Part shown: piece after piece, positions 1 to 11,757 of the stretch | Numbering within the stretch: position 1 is the stretch's first letter | Layout of the letters: every line of letters begins with the position of its first letter | NCBI GenBank assembly: GCA_003254885.1 | Contig: QANT01002250.1 | Coordinates: 1-64,000 of the forward strand | Origin: Purshia tridentata | Taxonomy: Eukaryota > Streptophyta > Magnoliopsida > Rosales > Rosaceae | Direction: 5' to 3' | DNA length: 64,000 nucleotides | Program-made: the position numbers and the translations under genes | The notes under the pieces: model-generated | What the model was told of the DNA's origin: nothing | Databases searched by the model: none | The model's input: the letters and a program-made list of their open reading frames with translations, nothing else

Positions 1-2096
1 AAATAAAAAAATTTATTGAAATTTTGAAAAATAACGGCAAAATTGTGGAATTATACCAAAATATATTTCCATAATGTAGAAAATCGAAAATTTAGACAAA
101 ATTTTGCTGAAATTTTTAAACACTCTCATGAGCGTTCAAGTGCTCTCAGAAAGTACGAACACTCGACCATAATTGCAATACACCTTAAATTTGTATAGTT
201 AATATATACTTAAAAAAATATAATATAAATGTAAGAATTTGAAAAGTTGGTAGGTATGTTTGAGGCATTTAATAAATAAAGAGAGAAGACCTTTAAGGCT
301 ATAAGTAATAGAGAAAAAGTGGTGCTCTATTTTCGATCTTTGAAAGACAAAAAGATGATAGACTGTCGATTTCGTACCGGGGTCAACACTACAGCAGCTC
401 CTGGTGATCAACGCGGAAATCGTATGTACATGTACCAATCTTAAGAAACTTCAGGAAAACCAAATTGATGACAACATTGATTAATTATTTTAATTATCCT
501 ATAATTATTAATAAATGGATGGTTGAAGCTTACCGTAGCTTTCTTAATCAAAATCAATATTAATTGAAGCTTAGCATGATCCAGCTGTAATTTTCCCCTA
601 AACAAAGACTAATCAACTCTATATTGTATAAGCTGAAATGATTAGCACATGTATATTTGTGTGGTCTCATTCGGAAATAATGCCAATGAGTTGTTACCCA
701 ATAAAACTAACTATACAATACATTTTTTTGTTAGTGTTTCAAATCTCTGTTAGTCACTAACTCCACAACAAGTCACTAAGTGGACCCCTTCACTTCATTT
801 CTATTGTGTATGACACATCGGCACTTAATTTGCATGTAGGCTAGCTATGCTTCTTTTGGAAAATTGGATCGATGCTAGGATTTCCAAATTCGTTTTAATT
901 TATAAAACAACTTTAATCGGTGCTTGAGAATGGAAATATTTTTATTAAGGATATTTGCTTGTGTTTTTTATATTAAGTAAATCCTCTAATTCTATTTTAT
1001 GTTTTTTTTTTTATTTTATGATCATCTATAGAATAATCTCTTGCAAATATCGGATGATTTAGAATAATTTTGGTCCATGGCCACCAATGTTTTTAGTGGT
1101 TGGCCCATATATTAATAAAAGAATACGTGGAAGACTAAGAACTTTTCCTAGGTTACTAACTTACTAATGATAGTGTCTAGGAATATAATATGACGGTTTA
1201 TATGTTATGATATATATAATAATTTGTAAAATATAGTTAAGAACTTAAAAACTGCACATAATTTATCAAAAAATTACTTATTAATTCATATTCTATCCTT
1301 ACATCAATTAACAAAATTAAATTAATAAAAGAAAATAAAAAAAAACATCACCTTAATTAGCCCGACNAAAAAATTAAATTAATAAAAGAAAATAAAAAAA
1401 AAATCACCTTAATTAGCCCGACCCCATCCCCTGCGGCCCATCCCGTCATCCATAGACGTCAGTCCATTGCTTATCGAACCACCGTCCTCATTATTGTGTT
1501 TCCACCCGGCCACTACTGACGGCAGCCTTCTAGCGTGGAGTTACATCCACCATCATTTTAACAGTTTAACCATATGTAAATCTATCTAGTATATAAAATA
1601 AGAAAATGACACGTCAAACACTTGACACCGTAGCATGCATGAGCGCCTCCACATGTATAATTACTTCTCCTTTATCATTTTTAAAATATAGAAATTTAAT
1701 ATTAGATAATGTAAAATGTACTTATTTTATTTATCATTTAAATAGCAAGGAAAATCAAACTTTATGTTAAATGTCTTGGCTGAACTACTCTTTGAGAACG
1801 GATCGATGAGTGAGTGGGTCCAAATTTCATGCCACCTGGGTTCAAACCGCGTCCCGAACAGGAACACATTCCTTATCCATTTCTTCGGTGCTCTGAATCG
1901 ATCAATCCTCCCCAAGATTCTACCTATTAAAATAATCCCCACCTTAAATTGTCAATCTTCTAAATTCTAATTCATCATTGGATGAAAAAGATTTCCAGAT
2001 TTTAAATTCCAAGTTTTTTTTTTATTTCTTTTTATCCAATTAGAGAGAAGAAGAAGATATAATTTGTAAGCATGCACATATCTTTTGCACTTGGGC
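1..2096. other. Intergenic, no gene recognised
   Basis: AT-rich DNA without a convincing gene. Short open frames around 199-438 and 1727-1970 have no recognisable domain and no splice context. The 1430-1560 stretch is somewhat GC-richer but non-coding as far as can be seen. The right end is the promoter region of the first ERF gene. Confidence 0.6.
1313..1422. repeat. Direct tandem duplication around an N
   Basis: Two nearly identical units of about 54 bp (1313-1366 and 1368-1422), each ending in 'ccttaattagcccgac', flank a single undetermined base at 1367. This is either a real short tandem duplication or an assembly artefact at a join. Confidence 0.75.
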
Positions 2097-2115
2097 AACT
2101 ACTTGGAAGCTCACT
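2097..2115 (+). promoter_or_regulatory. Conserved 19-bp upstream block of ERF copy 1
   Basis: The sequence aactacttggaagctcact recurs exactly at 6160-6178 upstream of the paralogous gene. In both cases the block starts 189 bp before the ATG. The surrounding DNA has diverged much more, so this is a candidate cis-element kept after the tandem duplication. No known factor is assigned. Confidence 0.6.
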
Positions 2116-2166
2116 TCCTCCCACGTTAAGTGACCACGTTTCATTCAAATCACATAGATTCCCATC

Positions 2167-2174
2167 TATAAATA
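2167..2174 (+). promoter_or_regulatory. TATA box of ERF copy 1
   Basis: The motif tataaata lies about 112 bp upstream of the ATG at 2286, a normal plant core-promoter spacing allowing a 5' UTR of roughly 80 nt. Confidence 0.6.
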
Positions 2175-2285
2175 CGATGTTTTACTTCAAAGTAACACTT
2201 AAACCTAACCAAAAAAAAAAAAGTTGAAACACTTAAAAACACACCAGTATTTTTATCTAAATTTGCTCCAAGTTCTTGTTCATGC

Positions 2286-2864
2286 ATGGGAGATCAGTCC
2301 AACTCTAACACTGCCTATGGTCCTGCCTCTTCTACCTACAGAGGAGTGCGCAAGAGAAAATGGGGAAAATGGGTGTCCGAAATCCGTGAGCCCGGAACCA
2401 AAACCCGAATTTGGTTGGGGAGCTTCGAAACCCCGGAGATGGCGGCCGCTGCCTATGACGTGGCGGCATTACATTTCCGGGGATGCGAGGCAAGGCTCAA
2501 CTTCCCTGAGCTGGTCAACAGCCTGCCCCGCCCCGGAAGCTCTAGTGCTGATGACATACGCATGGCAGCACATGAAGCAGCCTTGAGGCTAAGAAGTAGT
2601 ACTCCTGCGGTGGCGGCTCATCATGAGTTTGGCGGCAGCTCTAGCTCGATCATGGCGGCACCGCCAGCCACGGTGAGGCTCTCGCCCAGCCAAATTCAGG
2701 CCATTAACGAGTCACCCTTGGACTCGCCCAAGATGTGGATGCAAATGGCTGAGGCTCATTTGTTGGAGGAGTCTACGATGTTCTCTAACGACTTGGAGGA
2801 GGGGAATTATAATAATATTAATCAGTGGGAGGATATGCAAAATGATTCTCTTTGGGATCCTTAG
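2286..2864 (+). CDS. AP2/ERF transcription factor, DREB type (tandem copy 1)
   Basis: Intronless gene for a 192-residue nuclear DNA-binding protein. One AP2 domain spans about residues 17-76, beginning [19 protein letters not shown] and including WLGSF and the AAAAYD helix, and ending near LNFPEL. In AP2 numbering it has Val14 and Glu19, the residues typical of the DREB subfamily, which binds DRE/CRT-type (CCGAC) elements. After the domain come LPRP, an Ala-rich helix, the block [20 protein letters not shown] and an acidic C-terminus ending LWDP, which probably serves activation. The start fits the TATA box at 2167 and aligns with the second copy. It belongs near the small ERF021-ERF023-like DREB proteins of Arabidopsis, but I cannot fix the orthologue. 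The second copy lies 3.5 kb downstream on the same strand. Confidence 0.93.
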   Translation: MGDQSNSNTAYGPASSTYRGVRKRKWGKWVSEIREPGTKTRIWLGSFETPEMAAAAYDVAALHFRGCEARLNFPELVNSLPRPGSSSADDIRMAAHEAALRLRSSTPAVAAHHEFGGSSSSIMAAPPATVRLSPSQIQAINESPLDSPKMWMQMAEAHLLEESTMFSNDLEEGNYNNINQWEDMQNDSLWDP

Positions 2865-4508
2865 GTAACGTACTTACATAACACAATGGCAACACACAAT
2901 ATTTTAATTATCATACACATTTACTTTGACTATTATAGTTTATAATCAAGTGTGACTATCTAAAACATTGTCAGAAACTCTGAAATAATCATTATTTAAA
3001 TAGAATTATATTTAAATAGAATTGTATTTAAATATAAGGTCTTAATTTGCTATTTGACAAGACGACATATACATGCTAGATTTCAGGTATGCCAATAATA
3101 ATTATATAATAAATAAATAATGAACAACACTTTTATTGACAAAATTAAGATCATTGGTAAATTTTGAGCTTCCATTATTATTCCTTGAAAAGTCCTAGGG
3201 GTGTTGTACCTTTTGGCAGAATAAAATGATTCACTGTTGATTGAATAGCACTACTAGTACGTACTAGAGGGGTCTCTGTGTTTTTAAGGAAACTAGATCA
3301 TTGTATACAGAAATATAGATTTTTGGCTGATCCCATTTAACATTGGAGGGATGGTTTTTGATAGCTCAAACAAGTGTTGGAGTGGGTACGTGTAATGGAT
3401 TTGTGTATGTAAGGGCCACAATCTCAGGTGTTGGCTACTCTTTTAAACCAATAGTGTGGTGTGATTTATTTCAATATTGTTTATTTGATGTGATGGAAAT
3501 CAATTTGTCACTCAAATTAATGTACTTGCGTTCTACTTCTCTTGATCATGAATAATTATTGTACATTATATTTAATTTGTAGTGGGACTCCACGTACGTT
3601 TAATTACTTTCTAGTTTCTAATGATGGATCCAGAATGATATGCTGAAATATTATATATTATCAAATAATTAATTTCTTGTACCTAAGCAACCTAATTTGT
3701 ACTGATCAGTTAATTTCTTGTCCGTCAGTTAAAATCTTCTTCAGGCTAATGTATTACGGTTATCTTTAAAACTAATTTTAACAATAAGTGACAAACTCTA
3801 TCCAATTTTAAATATTAAGAAAATGTTTTACACATGTAAAAAATTATATCTCTTTGAAAAACATGAGTATATATTAAAATTTAAAATGTGAGCCATTAGA
3901 ATACAAGATTTCTCATTATTTCACTTCCATATTCATGAGTGAGGTAGGCCGTATCATCAGTCAAGCCTTGTATGTATTATTTTCAAACAAGTTTTTGACC
4001 CCGGCGCAAACTCCCAAACTCAAAGGACCTTTGGACAGATTTTTCTATTTATTAATAAAAAATAATCATATTACCAAATTACTAAAAAATCCTAACTTCG
4101 CTGCAAAATGACTGAAAGAACCCTTCAACTAAAAATTTATAACTCTGTTGCAAAAAGGCTAAAGTCGTACCCTCTATGAGCAAGTCTCGTAGGCCGGCTG
4201 CCCAACCCCACGGGTCCCCCAAAATCTCGGCCTCTCCTCTCTATCCCTATTTATTCTGCAAAGGCGTACATAGGTACGTATTTTTGAAAAATACTTGTAT
4301 TTCCAGTATTAATACAGAAAAATACTTTTATATATATATATATTTCGTAATTTATCTACCTCCTTCGGACCTTCACCAAAGCGGAGTCGTACGTACATGC
4401 TCTGATCGATGCTCCACTGTTCCGTTTCAGGATAATATTCCTTGGCACAAATGTTCTAATTTTATTGGGTTTATTGGCCATCAAACTAGACATTAATCTT
4501 TAGAGAAA
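2865..4508. other. Intergenic, no gene recognised
   Basis: Contains the 3' UTR of ERF copy 1 and AT-rich DNA. Short open frames at 3343-3555 and 4176-4496 lack domains and look fortuitous. An (ta)n run lies near 4330. No RNA gene seen. Confidence 0.55.
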
Positions 4509-4912
4509 GGGTAAATAGTCATTTTAGTCCTCAAACTATTACACTTGTATCATTTTACTTTCTAGACTTTTAATTTGAAAAATTAAGGATTCTGACTTTT
4601 TTTATTTTGCCAATTGAAGACTTTTCTGTCAATTTACATATTTTTCATCCAAATTTAGTGAGAAATGAATGAGAGAAAAATGATACATGAGGAAAAAATA
4701 GTAAACTTTAAATGAAATGAACCATTTTACCCAAAAAAGGACTTTACGTGATGCTATAAAAGCATAAATTTAGATAAAAAATGTGTGAATTGATGGAAAA
4801 GTCCTTCATTGATAAAATTGAAAAAATTAGAGTCCTTAATTTTTCAAATTAAAAGTCTGAAAATCAAATTAATACAAGTATACTGGTTTGAATACCAAAA
4901 TAACTATTTATC
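4509..4912. mobile_element. MITE, Mutator-like (9-bp TSD)
   Basis: A 404-bp non-coding element with long imperfect terminal inverted repeats. The left end gggtaaatagtcattttagt pairs with the right end, which reads gataaatagttattttggt on the other strand. The similarity continues inward for over 100 bp, including a shared segment gacttttaatttgaaaaatt. It is flanked by a perfect 9-bp direct repeat, ttagagaaa (4500-4508 and 4913-4921), the target duplication size of Mutator-like elements. No transposase is present, so it is non-autonomous. Confidence 0.85.
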
Positions 4913-4921
4913 TTAGAGAAA

Positions 4922-6159
4922 TGCCTAGTTTTTGGCAGAGTACGTAGTCACTGCCCAAATATGTGATGGAACTGTTGAGGCTTCATGGATCGATGATGGA
5001 TTTGGGCACAGACTTCTCCTTTCACGTTGAAAACATCAAATCTATGGGCCTTTGGCCACCCTTGTACCCCAAAAAAAAAAAATCAAATTTAAATGATGAT
5101 CAATAACATGATCTGGCCACCATTAATTGCACGAGTGAATTGTGGTAAACATATATACTTGTCCCACTTCACCAACTTTTCATGTTTCCTGCCACGCGTA
5201 CCATATAGGCTATAGCCTACAGCTACCATTTTTATTTAAATTATATGTTTGATGATTCGATCCCATGACTCCCATGCGCGCATTGACAAACTGAAAGAGT
5301 GAAAGATTTGGGAGGTCGTACAAATCAACGATACAAGGTCAAGCAACCGGTTCACGCGCAAACCGTACATGAGGGACGGTGCGATTACATCAGTCAACTC
5401 AATAGGTACTTCATTACTTCCATGCACTTCAACTTTCAAGGTTGATGGTGACAAAAAGCAGCAGCTGGAATTCAAGCTTACTTAGCTTGATACAGCTGTT
5501 TCAGAAAATTGTTTGACCACAAATAGTTAAGGGCTTGACCTACAAATAACGTTCTCCCTAGCCACGTGTGTACATGTATATATTATATGATAAGTAATTT
5601 ACAAATATATATATGTATATATATATATATATGTGTGTGTGCGTGTTTGCATACCCAAGTCTTTGTTTTGCATGGCCAAGCCATTGAATGATGGATAATG
5701 CATGTGTTTGATTGTCGTGTCCCCCCCACCTTATGCACATGTGGAGAAAAGAAAGAAGATTTTTGACACAAGTTTTCTAGAATTGTATCTGTACAAAAGT
5801 TCATGAGTAAGATTCTTTATTAGATTATTTGATATATATATATATATATAATTCAAAACATGATTTTAGGTACTCTTTATGAAAAAAAATTACATATAAA
5901 TTAATAATACGTTTTAATTGACAATCTAACAATATAATATATTAAAATATTAATCTGATAAAAAAAATCATCTTACCAATGATATATAGTTATTGTTATT
6001 AATTACCTTACAGATGAAAGACATGCATGTACGTAACATTTAAATGTGTGTGCAAATATGTATGTAACACAATCACGTGGCATGATGTGATTGCTTCTTT
6101 CAAAACTATGAAATACATAAATGCACATGTGCCAATTGCCAGCATCTTCCCACTTACGT
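4922..6159. other. Intergenic with TA/TG microsatellites
   Basis: No gene recognised. Simple (ta)n and (tg)n repeats lie at about 5604-5645 and (ta)n at about 5833-5852; the short minus-strand frames over them are fortuitous. The right end is the promoter region of ERF copy 2. Confidence 0.6.
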
Positions 6160-6178
6160 AACTACTTGGAAGCTCACT
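6160..6178 (+). promoter_or_regulatory. Conserved 19-bp upstream block of ERF copy 2
   Basis: Exact copy of the block at 2097-2115 and likewise 189 bp before the ATG (6349). A TATA-like tttataag follows at about 6238-6245. Confidence 0.6.
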
Positions 6179-6348
6179 CCATCTCATAATAATGCTTTAA
6201 TAATCACCGCATGCATACACACGATCACATACATATCTTTATAAGGCAGCTCACAGTCACTCATAAGTCATAACCAATTAAGCACCAAAATTTCACCATT
6301 ATAATCAGCCTTGTAGACGAACCAAGAAACCAATTAAACCCAATATTA

Positions 6349-6951
6349 ATGGGAGAAGAGGCTGCAGATTCCCACCGCGTCCCTCCAGCAAGATACAGAG
6401 GCGTCCGCAAGCGAAAATGGGGCAAATGGGTGTCCGAAATCCGCGAACCCGGAAAGAAAACCCGAATATGGCTGGGAAGCTACGAGGCCCCCGAGATGGC
6501 GGCCGCGGCCTACGACGCCGCGGCATTGCACCTTAGAGGGCGTGGGGCGCAGCTCAATTTTCCGGAACTTGTGGACAGTCTTCCGAGGCCAGCAAGTTCG
6601 AGCGCGATGGACGTGCAATTGGCGGCTCAAGAGGCGGCATTAAGGTTTAGGCAGTCATCGGCGGCGGCAGAGGTGGGTGGCGGAACATCCAGTGGTGGTG
6701 GGTCTGCAGTGCCTGTAACCGTGGGTTTGTCGCCGAGCCAAATTCAGTCGATCAATGAGTCACCATTGGACTCGCCGAAGATGTGGATGCAGTACATGTA
6801 CATGGCTGCAGCTCATCATGATGAGGCTCTAGTGTTAGGGGACGACTCGTCGTCGTCTATGGTTTTCTATGATGGTGAGGATGGTGATGTGGAGTTGCAT
6901 GAGTTTGAATATATGCAGCATCAGTCCATTTGGGACTCCTATAGCTTATAA
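6349..6951 (+). CDS. AP2/ERF transcription factor, DREB type (tandem copy 2)
   Basis: Intronless, 200 residues. The single AP2 domain (about residues 14-73) is almost the same as in the upstream gene: [42 protein letters not shown], again with Val14 and Glu19 of DREB proteins. The C-terminal half keeps [20 protein letters not shown] but has its own Gly/Ser-rich linker, an acidic stretch and a terminal IWDSYSL. It acts in the nucleus as a sequence-specific regulator; stress or hormone roles are known for the family, not shown here. Same strand as copy 1, separated by about 3.5 kb including a MITE, so it arose by tandem duplication. The linker is notably GC-rich compared with the flanking DNA. 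The start is supported by alignment with copy 1 and the shared promoter spacing. Confidence 0.93.
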   Translation: MGEEAADSHRVPPARYRGVRKRKWGKWVSEIREPGKKTRIWLGSYEAPEMAAAAYDAAALHLRGRGAQLNFPELVDSLPRPASSSAMDVQLAAQEAALRFRQSSAAAEVGGGTSSGGGSAVPVTVGLSPSQIQSINESPLDSPKMWMQYMYMAAAHHDEALVLGDDSSSSMVFYDGEDGDVELHEFEYMQHQSIWDSYSL

Positions 6952-8469
6952 TTAGCTTGTTTTACATTACATGACAGTGCAGGCCTTTTTGGCTTGGATA
7001 TATATAGTAATTCATAAAAGTTAAAATATCCAAACTCAAAATTAGTTTATAATGATCATGGGTGTACTAGATCCGAACATTAAGTAAGACTTAGAATTCC
7101 CGACATGAATATGTTATGTACTCTCGAATGTATATAGTTGGCAACGTACCAAATATGCAACAAAACCTGAGATAATAAAACCTATATGTTATATGCAAAA
7201 TGAGGACAGAGGATCCAGACTCGTTTTATATAGCTATTCCAAGTTAATTAATGTCCTTGATTGCAGTTTCTTGTTTTGGGTTACAATGTCCTTGCTGTTT
7301 TTGAAATTTAAATTAATTATTTTAATGGTTGGATATCGTTAATATATGATTCATAAGCTGATATAGCTATGTTAATTGCCATTACATCTCAATCATCTAT
7401 ATCACCGGGCCCTCAATCACCTTCATTAACCTCCATCAATATCCGTCATGCCATAATTTACTCCTAATTATTCTTATATATGTTCTTTCCTTTCTTAGTC
7501 GCACCAATATGTATAAATTTAGGACTTGGTACTCCACATAAAATTACTCTTAATTTCATCATTCGGTCTGTATAGCTATTAGTTAATCACTCCATGTTCT
7601 CTAGTGGAGGAAAAAACTTTGAATTTTCAAGAGGTTCAACTTGGCACTTTAGATGAAGAGCTTTCTTTTCCATTCTTTATAGGCGTTGCCTATATATTGT
7701 CTTAATCAGTTTTTCTATTACAAGTCCGAGAAGAAGAGGCCTCGGGCTAGGGCATGGGATTGCCTAGCAGCTATAGCCCTACGCCCCAACCAAATCTTCT
7801 ACATTAATATATTAATTAGCGACTTTTTCTTTGTTTTTCATTATACAACCTCCTTTATTTTCTGACAATATAACAAATTGTTTGATTACTGTGCATGGCT
7901 GAGAAACTTCAATGACCGGTTCAAGTCCCTTAGCTTTAGGATCGCTTGGATATTCAGAAAATTTAATTGTATCTCTTTGTTTTTCCTTTTTGACTTGCTG
8001 AATCTTATTGTTCTTTTACTAAACAAACAGATACAACATTGCTAGCTAGGTCCTAGAATAAATTATATTATATATGGCTTCATTTATTTTTCAATATTGA
8101 AGAAAAGCTTGTCTTTGATACATGTGCTAAATAAGATGTACAAGACAAAAATATTCATGGCAAATTGCTAGAAATTAGGTAGGAAATGTGTATATCCACA
8201 ATATATGTTTCCGAAAATATTTGCTTTTAGAGTTATAGTTGCAATATTACATTATCTGGTTTTTCCTATATTTTCTCGAATTAATGCACGTACTGGTGAG
8301 CTTGGACAGCACCGTGGTTTAGATTCCACGACTAATTCAAGACCCACCAAATTAGGATCTCTAAGATACCCCACACTACACCTTATCCAACTTAATGTTT
8401 GTATTTAAACTCTGCGCGCAGAATCTAATCCTCACAAGAATTGTCTGTAAACTAATTATTTGAAGGACA
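6952..8469. other. Intergenic, no gene recognised
   Basis: 3' UTR of ERF copy 2 followed by AT-rich DNA and the promoter of the amino-acid transporter. The small frame at 8205-8408 has no domain. No RNA gene or clear transposon end seen. Confidence 0.55.
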
Positions 8470-11400
8470 ATGGATAACAAAGATCACTCTACTGCTCCTA
8501 AGCCGGTACGTGCATATGCATTCAATGTCTATAATTCATTCATATATATGCAGGTCGCAGAGAATTTTCATATGTATAGATACGTACAATTTTATTGACC
8601 CTCTTGTATTCTGTTAATTTCAAGAAATCTAACATGGCTTTGCAATTAAAATCCAGGGAAACAACAACCCTGCAGAGTCTAGTGCTGCTCCTCAACCGGT
8701 AATTGCATGTCTATACATGCGTATGCACGCACATATATTTAATACATATTTCGATTCTAAAACGTATGTTTGGAGTCTGAACACTGTAAAGCCCTGGAAT
8801 GCGTGCTCTCTCGGTGTCTGATACTCTTTTATTTGTATTTATTTGCATGCTTCTTATTAGTGACAAGAAATTTAATTAATATTATTGGGTATGCAATTAA
8901 AATTCAGGAAAACTCATCAAATCCAGGAACACAACCCAGAGCCTATAGCTCAACCGATACATATATTGATCATGCAAGCACGTTTTTTAATTTTGTATTT
9001 TGCTAATTAATTACTAGCAATTAAACTAATAGTGCTATATGATATGAAAATATTTCAGGAAAACATTAATATTGCAAACAGGGATGAAGAAGTGGGTGAA
9101 AGTGTTAGGCCCCGAGAGCAATTTGACATAAATAGCTGGCTGCCTGTAACTGCTTCTAGGAATGCAAAATGGTGGTACTCAGCTTTCCACAATGTTACAG
9201 CTGTTGTTGGTGCAGGAGTACTAGGCTTACCATTTGCATTATCGCAACTTGGCTGGTAATATATCATTCATTCTTTCTAGGTTATTTTAAATCTAATATT
9301 TCTATATATCAACTCAGTTTCTCTTATGGTTGATCGATACACATGATATAGGGTCCCAGGAATTGTAGCCATTGTTGCTTCTTGGGTGATCACTTTCTAC
9401 TCATTCTGGCAACTTGTTGAATTGCATGAAGCAGTGCCCGGGAGGCGTTTCGATCGATACCCAGAACTGGGGCAGTATGCATTTGGCCCAAAACTTGGGT
9501 ATTGGCTCGTTATGCCACAGCAGTTGACTGTGCAAGTGGCTTCCTCCATTGTGTATTCTGTCACTGGTGGCAAGTCCTTGAAAAAATTCTTTGATTTGCT
9601 CATTCCAAGCTGGATTCATGTCAGGCTCACATATTACATCCTCTTCTTCACTTGTCTCCAATTTGTCATCTCCCAATCTCCCAATTTCAATTCTTTGACA
9701 GGAATTTCTCTCCTGGCTGCATTTATGTCCTTCAGGTAATTATATGTCATAATTAAATTCTTCTTAATTTCTTCCTTTTTTACTGTATGAATTTAATAGG
9801 TTGTATGCAATATACATCGTTGAGTAAGTCCGACCTTATACCGGTTAGGATAAATATTTAGGATAATATGAATGAGCTAGAGTCCCCAAGGACCACAAAT
9901 TAGAACTCCCAGTCACTAAAATAGCTAGGAGTACGTCCCAGATGAGTGAGATCGAGTGTTGAGCACAACTAGTCCCACCCCTGATTGGGCCAAGTGTCTG
10001 CTTACCCAAACACACAGAGATCGATAGAGAGAAAAACAACATATCTCATGCCATATAATGCACATTTGAGCATAAGAAAAGTTCATATATATTGACTAAT
10101 TAATCTTTAACATTTTACTAACCATATTTAGACCAACTAATTTGTGGCTTAATGATATTTAGTGATGAACTGTTCTTTCAAAAGTAATTTAATTAAATTA
10201 ATTAGTGGCATTTGTTTACATGCAGTTACTCGATGATAGCATTTGTTACATCAACAGTTAGGGGTGTGGATCACCATCAAAATGTTGACTATGGACTTCG
10301 GTCTCACACAACCGCAGGCCAAGTCTTTGATATGTTGAATGGATTTGGAACCATTGCCTTTGCTTTTGCAGGGCACAGTGTGTCTTTGGAAATTCAAGCC
10401 ACAATCCCTTCAACCCCAGAAAAGCCTTCAAAGATTGCCATGTGGAAAGGTGTTGTAGTTGCTTACGTCATTGTAGCATTCTGCTATCTTGCAGTTTCGG
10501 TCTCTGGCTTCTGGGCTTTTGGCAATGTTGTGGATGATGATGTTCTCATCTCACTGGAAAAACCACGTTGGCTCATTGCGGTGGCTAATCTTATGGTGTT
10601 CTTTCATGTTCTAGGAAGCTACCAGGTAATTAAAAAAGACCGATTTTAATTCCCTACTACTTGTTTTTACTTTTCACACAGTTCTATAAGTACTACAAAT
10701 CTATTTAATTCTTGGTTTGCGTTTTATGTTTCAGATCTTTACAATGCCTGTGTTTGACATGCTCGAGTCATTTTTAGTAAAAAATTTACATTTCACCCCT
10801 GGACCAGCCTTACGCATCATTGGTCGTAGTTCATATGTAGGTAAGTACAATTTTATATATTTTGTGTAGGATATCTAAGATTAAAGTACCGACTTTATCT
10901 CTCTTATGTAAATGAGACACACTTGTAGTGATAAATTTTGCGTTATGTCTTATCAAATATACGAGATCTTCGATCGATAAACAATGTGGTGCATGTGTAT
11001 CATTATATATATATATATATATATATTGCACTACTTTCCACATTATACATTTCTTGCTTGTAACTGAGTTTGTAGGATATATGTAACTTTAATTTCCTTA
11101 ATTAGGTGCACTTATACATATAACCAGTTTGCATATTACATTTTAAATTTTGTTTAGTAGTGTTTTTGAATTCGAGTATTAGGTCTATAGAGACTAATCT
11201 TCATTTGGAAACTTCATCTGTACTGATATTTAACTTTCTTGGAACTTTTCTCCAGCCTTAGCAGGATTTATTGCAATGTTGATTCCATTTTTTGGAGGAC
11301 TATTAGGTTTTTTTGGAGGCTTAGTGTTCTCCTCAACCTCGTATTACGTAAGTCGATATATATACACACAATTTTTTTTTTCAAATAAAACTGTATAATT

Positions 11401-11757
11401 TTGACCATAAATACAATATTCTTGATCATTTTTCAGTTTGAATTAAAATTGGTGAGTATATGATGCAGATGCCTTGTGTTATGTGGCTCGTCACCCAAAA
11501 ACCAAAAAGATTTAGCTTTCACTGGATTGCTTCATGGGTATGTTAAGAAGTCTTGATCATTCATCCTAAATTTTTTATGACATGCATAAATCTGTTTTAT
11601 GTTTATGTTATCAAATTAATAATACATGTGAGATTTGGATTCTCTGTTTTGCTTTCAGATATCAATCATTATTGGCGTTCTGTTGGCACTTTTATCACCC
11701 ATCGGAGGACTACGTCAAATAATTGTTTCAGCCAAATCATACAAAATATTTTCTTAA
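8470..11757 (+). CDS. Lysine/histidine transporter-like amino-acid permease (LHT type)
   Basis: A plasma-membrane amino-acid/proton symporter of the AAAP family. Exons by splice signals and phase: 8470-8505, 8657-8698, (8908-8994 doubtful), 9059-9255, 9352-9735, 10226-10625, 10735-10840, 11256-11347, 11469-11537, 11659-11757. Without the doubtful exon this gives 474 residues, close to the family's 440-450 plus a long N-terminus. LHT hallmarks: [20 protein letters not shown] in the first membrane helix, [20 protein letters not shown], the segment [16 protein letters not shown], and a C-terminus SAKSYKIFS. About ten to eleven hydrophobic helices are visible. The hydrophilic N-terminus is encoded by tiny exons that resemble one another (see findings). 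All introns are GT-AG. The exact LHT member and substrate range cannot be told from sequence. Confidence 0.93.
8908..8994 (+). other. Doubtful mini-exon in the LHT gene
   Basis: Starts after a good acceptor (aattcag) and reads [17 protein letters not shown] in the phase of its neighbours. Where the sister exons end ccg|gta, this copy reads ccgata, so the matching donor is lost. A weak downstream gt at 8995 would keep the frame (87 nt); otherwise the exon is skipped, and exons 8657-8698 and 9059-9255 join in phase. Confidence 0.5.

Noticed and set aside
2224-2586. Overlapping +1 frame in ERF copy 1
   Set aside because: Out-of-frame shadow of the AP2 coding sequence.
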